A DNA stretch of 64,000 nucleotides from the NCBI GenBank assembly GCA_002720975.1, contig PBIX01000040.1, positions 1 to 64,000 on the forward strand. Direction: 5' to 3'. The translations under genes and the position numbers were made by a program. Shown piece after piece: positions 52,125 to 58,767 of this stretch. How positions within the stretch are numbered: position 1 is the stretch's first letter; the number at the start of each line of letters is the position of its first letter. The stretch is from Planctomycetota bacterium. GTDB lineage: Bacteria; Planctomycetota; UBA1135; GCA-002686595. Below the pieces are notes generated by a model that had not been told where the DNA came from, ran no database searches, and was given only the letters and a program-made list of their open reading frames with translations.

Positions 52125-52679
52125 TCAGTTCCAACGCACATCCGGTGGAAGGTGGGAGAGCTGCTCCCCTTCGGCGTCCAGTCCACCCAGGATTGCGCGC
52201 CAAATGCTCTCGGCACTGCCAGCCTTGAAGACGCTGTCCGCATCGGGCGGGGCCTGACGCCACGAGCCCGTCTGCAGCTCATTCACCAACTGCCCACCAC
52301 CCCATCCCGAGCTGCCAAGAAGAACTCGCAGGTCCGCCCCCACGCCCTCTTCCTCGACCACCCCCAGCATGGCCTCGATCGAGCCGCCCAGGTACAGATC
52401 CTGTCCCAGGCGGGTGCCGCCGGAGATGAGCTGGGGCAGTCGGTGCACGAACTGCAGCGTCTGCGTCTCCACCGGGCCACCACAGTAGACGGGAAAGGTG
52501 CTGCTCGTCCGGTCCGACATCAGCCCTCCCAGGTCCGCCCCGAGCTGACGGTTCACGACCAGGCCGTAGGCTCCCATGGGAGTGTGGTCCACCAGCAGGA
52601 CCACCGTATGCATGAAGTTCGGATCCAACATGCTGGGCATGGAGATCAACAGGGAGCCGGGTTCAATCAACGAGGCCAT
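52125..52679 (-). CDS. YqgE/AlgH family protein
   Basis: A 184-residue protein of the UPF0301 family. Start at ATG 52679. Motifs: EPGSLLISMPSMLDPNFMHT, VVLLVDHTPMGAYGLVVNRQ, VYCGGPVETQTLQFVHR, and LRVLLGSSGWGGGQLVNELQ followed by TGSWRQAPPDADSVF. The family is widespread and of unclear function; AlgH influences alginate and virulence traits in Pseudomonas. It follows rlmD on the same strand after 39 bp. Confidence 0.9.
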   Translation of the reverse strand: MASLIEPGSLLISMPSMLDPNFMHTVVLLVDHTPMGAYGLVVNRQLGADLGGLMSDRTSSTFPVYCGGPVETQTLQFVHRLPQLISGGTRLGQDLYLGGSIEAMLGVVEEEGVGADLRVLLGSSGWGGGQLVNELQTGSWRQAPPDADSVFKAGSAESIWRAILGGLDAEGEQLSHLPPDVRWN

Positions 52680-52718
52680 GTGAAGAGGGTAGCTGCTTGG
52701 GCTCGGAAGGGTCCCCAC

Positions 52719-54143
52719 TCAACGCGGAACGAGCGTGAACACGCACTCCAGGTGCGGAGTATGGGGGAACAGATCGACGGGCTGTACACGGGCAAGACGA
52801 TAGCCACCTCGCGCCAGGTGCTCGAGATCGCGCACTGCGGTGACGGGATTGCAGGACACGTAGATCATGCGAGCCGGAGCAGCCGCGAGCAGGATGGGAA
52901 TCACCTTCGGGTGCAGCCCGGCACGGGGCGGATCGACGATGCAGAGATCCCCCTGCACCCCCCGGGTGCACTGCTCCAGGTTCTCCAACACGTCACCTTC
53001 AATAAACGACGCATTGTGGATCCCGCCAGCTTCGGCATTGGCCCGTGCGTCGCGGATAGCAGAGGGAGAGGACTCGAGCCCCACAACCTCGCTGGCTTTC
53101 GACGCAAGACTCAGGCCGATGGTGCCGGCGCCACAATACAGGTCGAACACGCGCCCGCCCGAGGATGGGACCTCACTGTGGATGCACTCAAGCAACCGTT
53201 CTGCCTGTGTCGTGTTGGTCTGAAAGAACGAGGTGGGCGAGAGGGTGAAGGTCAGACCTGCCAGGGTCTCGTGGATCACGCCCGGGCCGTGCAGGATCCG
53301 CTCCTCCTCCCCGATGGCCACGGCGGCGGCGCGGCTGTGGATCCCCTGAACCAGGGTGGTGATCTGGGGGCAGCGCCGCACGAGGTCCGCAGCCCAGGGG
53401 TCCACGCGCTCGGCGTCTTCCACGGAGGTCACCAGGTAGACGAGGATCTCGCCCGTGTTCACGCCCTTGCGCAGGACCAGATGCCGCAGGAGTCCCACGT
53501 GGCGTCTGGTGTCCCAGGCCTCCAGGTCATGCTCCCGTGCCAGCTCCCGCGCAGCGCTGAGGATGTCGTCCGCTCCCTCAAAGTGGATGGCGCAGGATTG
53601 GATGTCGAGAACCTTGGAGTACACGCCGGGCACGTGCAGGCCGAGGGCAAAATCGGAGCGGGCCCCTTCGGGTTCACCGACTTCGATCCAGCGCCGATTG
53701 CCGAAGGTGAAGTCCATCTTGTTTCGATAGCCGAAGGGCTCCTCCATGCCGAGCACGGGCTCCACCTCCACCTCGCCCAAGAGGTCCGCCTCCGCCAAGC
53801 GCTCCAACAGGTGCCCCCGCAGGGATTCCAACTGCCCCGTGTAGTCATAGGTCTGGAAGGAGCAGCCGCCGCAGGTGCCCACGTGCGGACAACGGGCCTC
53901 GCGCTGCAACGGGCCGGGCTCGAGGACCTCTTCGAGCTGCCCGCCGATTGCCCCCCTGTGCCGGCGCCGGATCTGCGCACGCACCAAGGAACCGGGCACG
54001 GCCCCGCGCACGGCCACCGGGTGCCCCTCCACTTCGCCGCGTCCACGGCCCAGGTCGTCGATGGCCTCCACGCGCATCTCCACCTGACTGCCTCGCACCG
54101 GCCGCGGGCCGCGCTCGTCGATTTGTGTTGAGTTCTCGCCCAT
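52719..54143 (-). CDS. rlmD: 23S rRNA (uracil-5)-methyltransferase, RumA/RlmD-type
   Basis: A 474-residue SAM-dependent methyltransferase. Start at ATG 54143; the frame open to 54392 overlaps the divergent gene. A TRAM domain occupies residues 20-80. The Fe-S cluster cysteines are in CPHVGTCGGCSFQ plus the later DIQSCAIH. SAM motif: VFDLYCGAGTIGLSLASKA; VDPPRAGLHPKVI; the catalytic cysteine in YVSCNPVTAVRDLEHLARGG, with the FPHTPHLECVFTL ending. It makes m5U in rRNA; RlmD, RlmCD and TrmA homologues cannot be separated with certainty. The start codon is just 29 bp from the divergent membrane transferase start. Confidence 0.92.
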   Translation of the reverse strand: MGENSTQIDERGPRPVRGSQVEMRVEAIDDLGRGRGEVEGHPVAVRGAVPGSLVRAQIRRRHRGAIGGQLEEVLEPGPLQREARCPHVGTCGGCSFQTYDYTGQLESLRGHLLERLAEADLLGEVEVEPVLGMEEPFGYRNKMDFTFGNRRWIEVGEPEGARSDFALGLHVPGVYSKVLDIQSCAIHFEGADDILSAARELAREHDLEAWDTRRHVGLLRHLVLRKGVNTGEILVYLVTSVEDAERVDPWAADLVRRCPQITTLVQGIHSRAAAVAIGEEERILHGPGVIHETLAGLTFTLSPTSFFQTNTTQAERLLECIHSEVPSSGGRVFDLYCGAGTIGLSLASKASEVVGLESSPSAIRDARANAEAGGIHNASFIEGDVLENLEQCTRGVQGDLCIVDPPRAGLHPKVIPILLAAAPARMIYVSCNPVTAVRDLEHLARGGYRLARVQPVDLFPHTPHLECVFTLVPR

Positions 54144-54170
54144 CAGGGGCGGTACCCTACCGTACCCCTG
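54144..54170. promoter_or_regulatory. Dyad filling the gap between divergent rlmD and glycosyltransferase starts
   Basis: Arms CAGGGG (54144-54149) and CCCCTG (54165-54170) flank inner arms GGTA (54151-54154) and TACC (54158-54161). The 29-bp space between the two ATGs is almost entirely this dyad. The promoters must therefore lie inside the opposite genes, or the mRNAs are nearly leaderless. Possible operator. Confidence 0.4.
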
Positions 54171-54172
54171 CC

Positions 54173-55819
54173 ATGCCCGCGTCCCCTCCCGCAGCAAGTC
54201 AGCCCATCGCGCCCCCCGGCGACGGCTCCCCGGCTCTCCCCTCCTGGGCCGGACTCGTACTGGCACTGGGCGTTCTGGGAGCCCTGGTCGCACGCACGAA
54301 CTTCCTGATCGACGACGCCTACATCTCCTTCCGCTACGCGCGCAACTGGGCCGAGCTGGGCCTGCCCACCTACAACCCGGGCACGACGCCACCGGTGGAA
54401 GGCTACAGCAATGCCCTTTGGGTCCTGCTGCTGCGCGCCTGCGCAGGCCTGTCCCTCAACCTGGAGACCAGCGCCCGCATCCTCTCGTGCCTCTTCGCTG
54501 CAGGCACCTTGGCCCTGGTGCACGTACACCTCGGACGCCTGACCCTCTCACCCTGGTCGAGATTCCTGGCCACGATCAGCTTGGCCGCCTTCCCTCCTTT
54601 CGCCGTCTGGACCACCGGCGGTCTGGAGACGGCGAGCTTCGGGTTCTTCGTCTTCGCCGCCTACCTCACCCTCACCCGGGCCTTTGCGAACGGCGGCAAC
54701 GGAGCCTGGCTCGCGGGAGTCATGGGCCTCGCCGTATGCCTCTCCAGGGTAGAAGGGCCACTGTGGGCCTTGGGTGTCGCCTTGGCAGCTTGGGTCGCAG
54801 GGAAGACCAAGGGCGAGTCGGCGCGACCGGTCTGGCCCTACCTGGCACTCACCGTCGCGGGCTATGGGCTGTTCCTGTTGTGGCGTCATGCCATATTTGG
54901 CGAGTGGATGGCCAACACCGTCCATGCGAAGGGGGGGCTCTCCCTTGCCGGTATCGGCCGCGGGCTCAAGACCAGCGCCACCTTCCTGATCCTGTTCCCT
55001 TCGACCCTCGTGGCCCTGGCAGCCTTCCCGCGCCTGCGCCGAACGGAGCACGGGGCGTGGGCCGCGGGCGCCCTGACCCTGCTGGGAGGATTCTTGGGCT
55101 ACAACACTCTGGTTGGCGGAGACTGGATGCCCTTCTTCCGCTTCCTCGCGCCCGCCTCGCCGTTCATCGCGGTGCTGCTGGGCTTTTTCCTGAACACCCT
55201 CGGACAGAAGGCCGTCCCGATCGGACTGCTCCTGATCGGCGTCTCCCTGCCGCCCCTCTTCGGTCAGAGCCTCGCCCCGACCAGCCTGCTGAAGCCCCTC
55301 TACTTCCGAACGTTCAAGGTCGGGTACGAGAGCGAGTGGGAGCGCTGGGAGACCGGAGTGGGCAACCTGGCCATGTTCAAGATGCTCGGACGCGGACTGC
55401 GCCAGGTGGCGGCCCCATCCGACACGCTGACCTTCGGAGCCATCGGCGCCGTGGGTTATGAATCGCGTCTGCACATCCACGATCGCAACGGTCTGGTGGA
55501 TCGCGAGGTGGCCATGCGCGGTGGAACCAGCGAGTCCAAGACCGCGGGCCACGACAAGCAGGTGCCGCGCGCGTGGTTCCTCGACCGCCACCCCACCCTC
55601 TTCCATGCGGTCATCATCGAGGGCCCGGTGGGACCTGAAGGCTCGGAGACCTACCAGCGCGCCGTGGCCATGGCCAGCGGCATGATCGAGCAGCGTGTGT
55701 TCGGGGACCCGGCCGAGGCACCCCTGCGGGAGAGAACCTTCGTCGCAGTGCACCGCCTGGAAGCCGAACCCGGGATTCCCAAGGGAAGTCTGCTGGTGCT
55801 CCTGCGTGCGCGGGACTAA
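54173..55819 (+). CDS. Polytopic membrane glycosyltransferase (arabinofuranosyltransferase-like, GT-C fold)
   Basis: A 548-residue protein with about ten membrane helices. Start at ATG 54173. GT-C features: first helix WAGLVLALGVLGALVARTNF, immediately followed by LIDDAYISFRYARNWAELGL, an acidic DD motif in the first periplasmic loop typical of lipid-phosphate-sugar transferases. NPGTTPPVEGYSNALWVLLL and RLLG-less helices follow, then GGDWMPFFRFLAPASPFIAV, and a soluble C-terminal domain of about 170 residues (DTLTFGAIGAVGYESRLHIH). This matches proteins often labelled terminal beta-arabinofuranosyltransferase in planctomycetes; the true sugar is unknown. It would act on an envelope glycan from the outer face of the membrane. 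It converges with trmL, with a 4-bp overlap. Confidence 0.75.
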   Translation: MPASPPAASQPIAPPGDGSPALPSWAGLVLALGVLGALVARTNFLIDDAYISFRYARNWAELGLPTYNPGTTPPVEGYSNALWVLLLRACAGLSLNLETSARILSCLFAAGTLALVHVHLGRLTLSPWSRFLATISLAAFPPFAVWTTGGLETASFGFFVFAAYLTLTRAFANGGNGAWLAGVMGLAVCLSRVEGPLWALGVALAAWVAGKTKGESARPVWPYLALTVAGYGLFLLWRHAIFGEWMANTVHAKGGLSLAGIGRGLKTSATFLILFPSTLVALAAFPRLRRTEHGAWAAGALTLLGGFLGYNTLVGGDWMPFFRFLAPASPFIAVLLGFFLNTLGQKAVPIGLLLIGVSLPPLFGQSLAPTSLLKPLYFRTFKVGYESEWERWETGVGNLAMFKMLGRGLRQVAAPSDTLTFGAIGAVGYESRLHIHDRNGLVDREVAMRGGTSESKTAGHDKQVPRAWFLDRHPTLFHAVIIEGPVGPEGSETYQRAVAMASGMIEQRVFGDPAEAPLRERTFVAVHRLEAEPGIPKGSLLVLLRARD

Positions 55820-56367
55820 TCCGCGCGCAAGATGTCCGCGGGCCACACGTCCCGTTCGCGCTCGGGGTGCGGAACGTAGGTGCCATCGTTGTCGGGCATC
55901 GGTGCTCCCGCCCGGTGCATGGCCGTGTACACACCTAGGGCCACCGTGTTGGCCAGGTTGAGGCTGCGTACACCCGGGCGGATGGGCACGTAGACGCGCT
56001 GCGACCCGAGCCGCTCCAGCAGTTCGGCGGGCAGGCCCTTGGTTTCGCTGCCGAAGAACAGCACGTCATCGGACTCGAAGGACGCCTCGAACAGAGAGCT
56101 CCCCCCGCGTGCGGAGAACAGGCGCGCGCGCTCGGCCAGGGGGCGTGTCCCCTCGGCTTCGAGGGCCGACCAGCAGGCGTCCAGATCGGCGTGCACGCGC
56201 AGGTCCACCATGGGCCAGTAGTCCAACCCCGCGCGCTTGAGATAGCGGTCCTCCAGGGAGAAGCCGAGGGGCTCCACCAGGTGCAGGGGCAGGCCCAGGG
56301 CCGCGCTCAGTCGCCCCGCACAGCCGGAGTTGTGGGGAATCTCGGGGTGCACGAGGACGATGTCCAT
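55816..56367 (-). CDS. trmL: tRNA (cytidine34/uridine34-2'-O)-methyltransferase
   Basis: A 183-residue SPOUT-family methyltransferase that modifies the wobble base of tRNA-Leu. Family motifs: MDIVLVHPEIPHNSGCAGRL at the N terminus, LHLVEPLGFSLEDRYLKRAG, DVLFFGSETKGLPAELLERL, and VYVPIRPGVRSLNLANTVAL with the conserved knot glycine and Asn. Length is slightly above E. coli TrmL (157), with a C-terminal extension YVPHPERERDVWPADILR. It is divergent from dinB (73 bp), so the repeat element before dinB lies in its upstream region too. Confidence 0.92.
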   Translation of the reverse strand: MDIVLVHPEIPHNSGCAGRLSAALGLPLHLVEPLGFSLEDRYLKRAGLDYWPMVDLRVHADLDACWSALEAEGTRPLAERARLFSARGGSSLFEASFESDDVLFFGSETKGLPAELLERLGSQRVYVPIRPGVRSLNLANTVALGVYTAMHRAGAPMPDNDGTYVPHPERERDVWPADILRAD

Positions 56368-56415
56368 GGGCGCCGATCCTACCCGGTGTACCTGGGGTGC
56401 ACGGCCCCATGTCTG

Positions 56416-56434
56416 TTCGTGTTTTGTTAGGGTT
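56416..56434 (+). promoter_or_regulatory. Candidate DNA-damage operator upstream of dinB
   Basis: The sequence TTCGTGTTTTGTTAGGGTT ends 6 bp before the dinB ATG. It matches the element before dnaE2 (61055-61073) at 17 of 19 positions, 14 of them contiguous (GTTTTGTTAGGGTT). It is an imperfect direct repeat, TTCGTGTT then TTAGGGTT, 11 bp apart. With one more base upstream it also reads GTTC-N7-GTTA, similar in spacing to the alphaproteobacterial LexA site GTTC-N7-GTTC. Confidence 0.6.
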
Positions 56435-56440
56435 TACGCC

Positions 56441-57778
56441 ATGATTGCCCACCGGGACGAACGCCTGCCCCCACGCACCCGGCGCATTCTGCACCTGGAC
56501 GTGGACGCCTTCCTGGCTTCGGTGGAACAGGCCCTGCACCCCGAGCTGCGCGGCCGGCCGGTGGTGGTGGGCGGCTCCCCCACCAGCCGCAACCTGGTCA
56601 TGTCCTGCTCCTACGCCGCCCGTCGGCGCGGGGTGCGCCCCGGCATGTTCGCCTCCCAGGCGGCACGCCAGTGTCCCGAGGCCGTGTTCGTGCCCGGCGA
56701 CTCCAAAGCCGCCAATCAAAAGCGCGAGGATATCGTGCGTCTGCTGCTGGAGATCTCGCCGCGCATCCAGGTGACCTCCATCGACGACTTCCTCGTGGAC
56801 CTGACGGGCAGCACGCGCCTGCTCGGCTGCGCGTTCACCGTGGCCGAGCGCATGCGCGCCCGGATCTGGACCGAAACCCACATGCCCGTGACCGTCGGTG
56901 TGGGAACGGGCCCCATCCTGGCGCGGCTGGCGGGCAAGCTCGGTAAGCCGGGCGGGGTGGCAGAGATCCTGCCGAGCCACGAACGCGCCTTCCTCGCGCG
57001 CCTGCCCGTGCGCCACCTGCCCGGGGTGGGACACAAGGTCGGGCACGCCCTGGAGCGTTTTTCGATTCGCACCGTGGGCGAGCTGGCGTTGGTCTCACGC
57101 GAGGTGCTCTTCGCCAGCTTCGGCCCCATCGGTTTGACCTTGCACGATCGCGCCCACGGCCGGGACGACGATCCCGTGCAGACCTCCCACCACCTGGACG
57201 CCGCGGGTGAATTGGTAGCGCGCCCTCCCCGCTCCATCCGGCGCGACAGCACCTTCGAACCCGAAGAGGGACGCCGCGAACGGGTGGAGGCCATGCTCCT
57301 GTATCTGGTCGAACGGGCCAGCGCACGCCTCCGGGAACACCGCCTGAAAGCCGGCTCCATGGAGGTCCGGCTGAGCTACGTGGATACCCGCCCACCCCAC
57401 GCACGCGCGCGGGCGACGTCAACGGGCACCGGGGCCCCCCACTCCGGGCTGCACAAACGCAAGCGTCTGCCCCGGTCCGAATCGGGCAGCGAGGCCCTGG
57501 GCCAGCACGCCCTGGCCCTGCTGGCGGCCCTCCCCAGACGGCGCGCCCTGGTCAAGCGCGTGGGCGTCAGCCTCCTGACCCTCAGTCCCGAGAGGGAGAT
57601 CCAGGGCGAGCTGTTCGGCTCCGACGACAGGGACAACCGCCTGGAGGGCGCCCTCGATCACCTGCGGGCGCGCCACGGATTCGGGGGCATCCTACGGGGC
57701 TCCAGCCTCCTGCTGGGCGACACCTTCCCCACGGGCCCCGACGGACTGCGCCTGCGCACCCCGTCCCTCAATCAGTGA
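56441..57778 (+). CDS. dinB: Y-family DNA polymerase (Pol IV/DinB type) with altered catalytic motif
   Basis: A 445-residue translesion polymerase. Start at ATG 56441; the frame open to 56330 overlaps the trmL start. Palm motif 1 ILHLDVDAFLASVEQALHP has the metal ligand Asp20. Fingers include SCSYAARRRGVRPGM. Motif 2 reads TSIDDFLVDLTG (Asp115-Asp116), where Pol IV normally has SxDEAYLD, so the second catalytic acid is Asp in place of Glu. The helix-hairpin-helix is LPGVGHKVGHAL. The little-finger region follows, with a beta-clamp peptide QGELF at 388-392. Asp20 and Asp115 remain, so unlike ImuB it should be catalytic. It shares an upstream element with the DnaE2-type gene at 61096, suggesting a mutagenesis pair. 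Confidence 0.88.
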   Translation: MIAHRDERLPPRTRRILHLDVDAFLASVEQALHPELRGRPVVVGGSPTSRNLVMSCSYAARRRGVRPGMFASQAARQCPEAVFVPGDSKAANQKREDIVRLLLEISPRIQVTSIDDFLVDLTGSTRLLGCAFTVAERMRARIWTETHMPVTVGVGTGPILARLAGKLGKPGGVAEILPSHERAFLARLPVRHLPGVGHKVGHALERFSIRTVGELALVSREVLFASFGPIGLTLHDRAHGRDDDPVQTSHHLDAAGELVARPPRSIRRDSTFEPEEGRRERVEAMLLYLVERASARLREHRLKAGSMEVRLSYVDTRPPHARARATSTGTGAPHSGLHKRKRLPRSESGSEALGQHALALLAALPRRRALVKRVGVSLLTLSPEREIQGELFGSDDRDNRLEGALDHLRARHGFGGILRGSSLLLGDTFPTGPDGLRLRTPSLNQ

Positions 57779-57811
57779 AGGAGCGGGTGGCTCGGCGCAA
57801 GAAATAATGAA

Positions 57812-57838
57812 GGCGCGGCGTGTCGAACACGCCGCGCC
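57812..57838 (-). terminator. Terminator hairpin after the selenoprotein operon
   Basis: Perfect 11-bp stem GGCGCGGCGTG (57812-57822) with CACGCCGCGCC (57828-57838) and a 5-nt loop. Read on the minus strand it is followed by TTCATTATTTC, a T-rich tail, so it mainly terminates the two HMA genes. It lies 33 bp past the dinB stop and may also stop plus-strand transcripts. Confidence 0.75.
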
Positions 57839-57880
57839 CCATCAGAGAACCCGAAGGGATCCCAAGAAGACGATGAAACC

Positions 57881-58222
57881 TTAGTCGGCCAATGCCGCGG
57901 TGAAGTTGGTCTCGTCCATGACCTTGGCGAGAGCATCCAGGTCGGGCTTCGCATCACCCAGTGCCACGCTGGCTGACTTCGACGTGTAGTCCACCTCGAT
58001 ACAGTCTTCGGAAACGCCAAGGCCTTTAGCAAGTGCAGACCGCACTTTGGGGGGGCACATGGTGCCTCATGACATGCCGTCGATCTTGAAGGCCACGGTC
58101 TTGGCCTTCGGGGTCTCATCAGGAGTTTCCTGGGGCGTTTGCGGGTCGTTGTCGACCGGAATCTCGGAGGTGCAGGCCATAAGGGCCAGCCCCGCCAGGG
58201 CGGGTAGAATGAGTTGCTTCAT
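57881..58222 (-). CDS. Selenocysteine-containing HMA-domain lipoprotein 2 (TGA recoded at codon 52)
   Basis: A 113-residue lipoprotein if the TGA at 58067-58069 is read as selenocysteine. ATG 58222 gives a signal peptide with lipobox LMAC (Cys17), then an acidic Pro/Thr linker (about 20-40). The HMA domain is TVAFKIDGMS-Sec52-GTMCPPKVRSALAKGLGV, continuing through EVDYTSKSASVALG to a last helix ending TNFTAALAD and TAA at 57881. The HMA fold needs the part after TGA for its second half. Sec sits at the first metal-ligand position, with UxxxC spacing to Cys56. A hairpin at 58031-58047 is the SECIS. A seven-G run (58049-58055) directly follows it on the plus strand, but the frame is preserved across it. 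Cotranscribed with the paralogue at 58294 (71-bp gap). Likely binds a soft metal such as copper or mercury at the outer face of the membrane. Confidence 0.85.
58031..58047 (-). promoter_or_regulatory. Bacterial SECIS hairpin in HMA lipoprotein 2
   Basis: Minus-strand sequence AAGTGCGGTCTGCACTT: 6-bp stem AAGUGC/GCACUU, loop GGUCU. It begins 20 nt after the recoded TGA, with the loop starting at nt 26. That is within the 16-37 nt window described for bacterial SECIS elements, with G at the first loop positions as required. The loop equals that of the E. coli fdhF SECIS as I recall it. A second hairpin GGCAC-CAT-GTGCC lies directly after the TGA (58054-58066) and is not shared with the paralogue. 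Confidence 0.82.
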
Positions 58223-58293
58223 GGTTTGTTGTCTTGGGAGTGATGGAACCCGGGTCGGCTGAGCCGGCAGTGGGCGGGGTTCCGATGCGGCCA

Positions 58294-58602
58294 CTACTTG
58301 ATCTTGCCCTCAAAGCCTACGCCGTCGAGAGCTTCCAGTAAGGACTTGTTCGTACATCCGGTGTCAACCTTGACGGTGGCCGTGGCGGAGAGATAGTCCA
58401 CGTCCACGGACTGGACGCCCTCCACGTTCTTGAGTGCAGACCGCACTCGCGGGGGACACCCCACGGCTCACGTCATGCCGGTGATGGCCAGCGAGACCGT
58501 AGCCGGCCCCTCAACCTGATAGGCGGCGTCCTTGTTGGGGCCATGGCATGCCACCAGCGAGGTGCCGCAGAAGAGAACCAAAGCTACAAGGAGTTGTCTC
58601 AT
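58294..58602 (-). CDS. Selenocysteine-containing HMA-domain lipoprotein 1 (TGA recoded at codon 45)
   Basis: A 102-residue lipoprotein when the TGA at 58468-58470 is read as selenocysteine. Start ATG 58602 gives a signal peptide with lipobox LVAC (Cys19) and a short linker GPNKDAAYQVEG. The HMA domain runs TVSLAITGMT-Sec45-AVGCPPRVRSALKNVEGV, then SVDVDYLSATATVKV and a final helix-strand LLEALDGVGFEGKIK, ending at TAG 58294. Residues around Sec match the paralogue as GM[ST]-Sec-xxxCPP[KR]VRSAL. CxxxC forms such as GMTCAVGC are known in HMA proteins, so Sec replaces the first cysteine. It is the promoter-proximal gene of the pair and divergent from the monooxygenase gene. A normal stop here would leave a peptide lacking most of the domain. 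Confidence 0.87.
58432..58448 (-). promoter_or_regulatory. Bacterial SECIS hairpin in HMA lipoprotein 1
   Basis: Minus-strand sequence GAGTGCGGTCTGCACTC: 6-bp stem GAGUGC/GCACUC, loop GGUCU, at exactly the same distance (nt 20-36) after TGA as in the paralogue. The outer pair is G-C here and A-U in the other copy, a compensatory change. The codons used (CGG, TCT, GCA) include TCT for Ser, which appears uncommon in this GC-rich genome, consistent with RNA-level constraint. Confidence 0.85.
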
Positions 58603-58767
58603 GGCAAGGAAGGTACCGGGTGCTGAAAGGGGTGCAAGGCCTGTGGCCCCGGCGAGCATGGTAGCCACTCTACCCGTCCTGCTCTGCCCGGAACCCCATG
58701 CAATCGGTCAGGTTTTTGTCATCACCCCCCCGGAACGGGCCGGGGAGGCCGTTATCCTGCGCCCATC

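Noticed and set aside
57881-58602. Possibility that the two HMA genes are pseudogenes with nonsense mutations
   Set aside because: Two independent genes have TGA at the same structural position, intact frames afterwards, and matching hairpins with a compensatory change. Random decay would not produce this.
58708-58723. TCAGGTTTTTGTCATC before the monooxygenase as a third copy of the polymerase element
   Set aside because: Only 11 of 19 positions match and the second half-repeat is missing. I treat it as chance.
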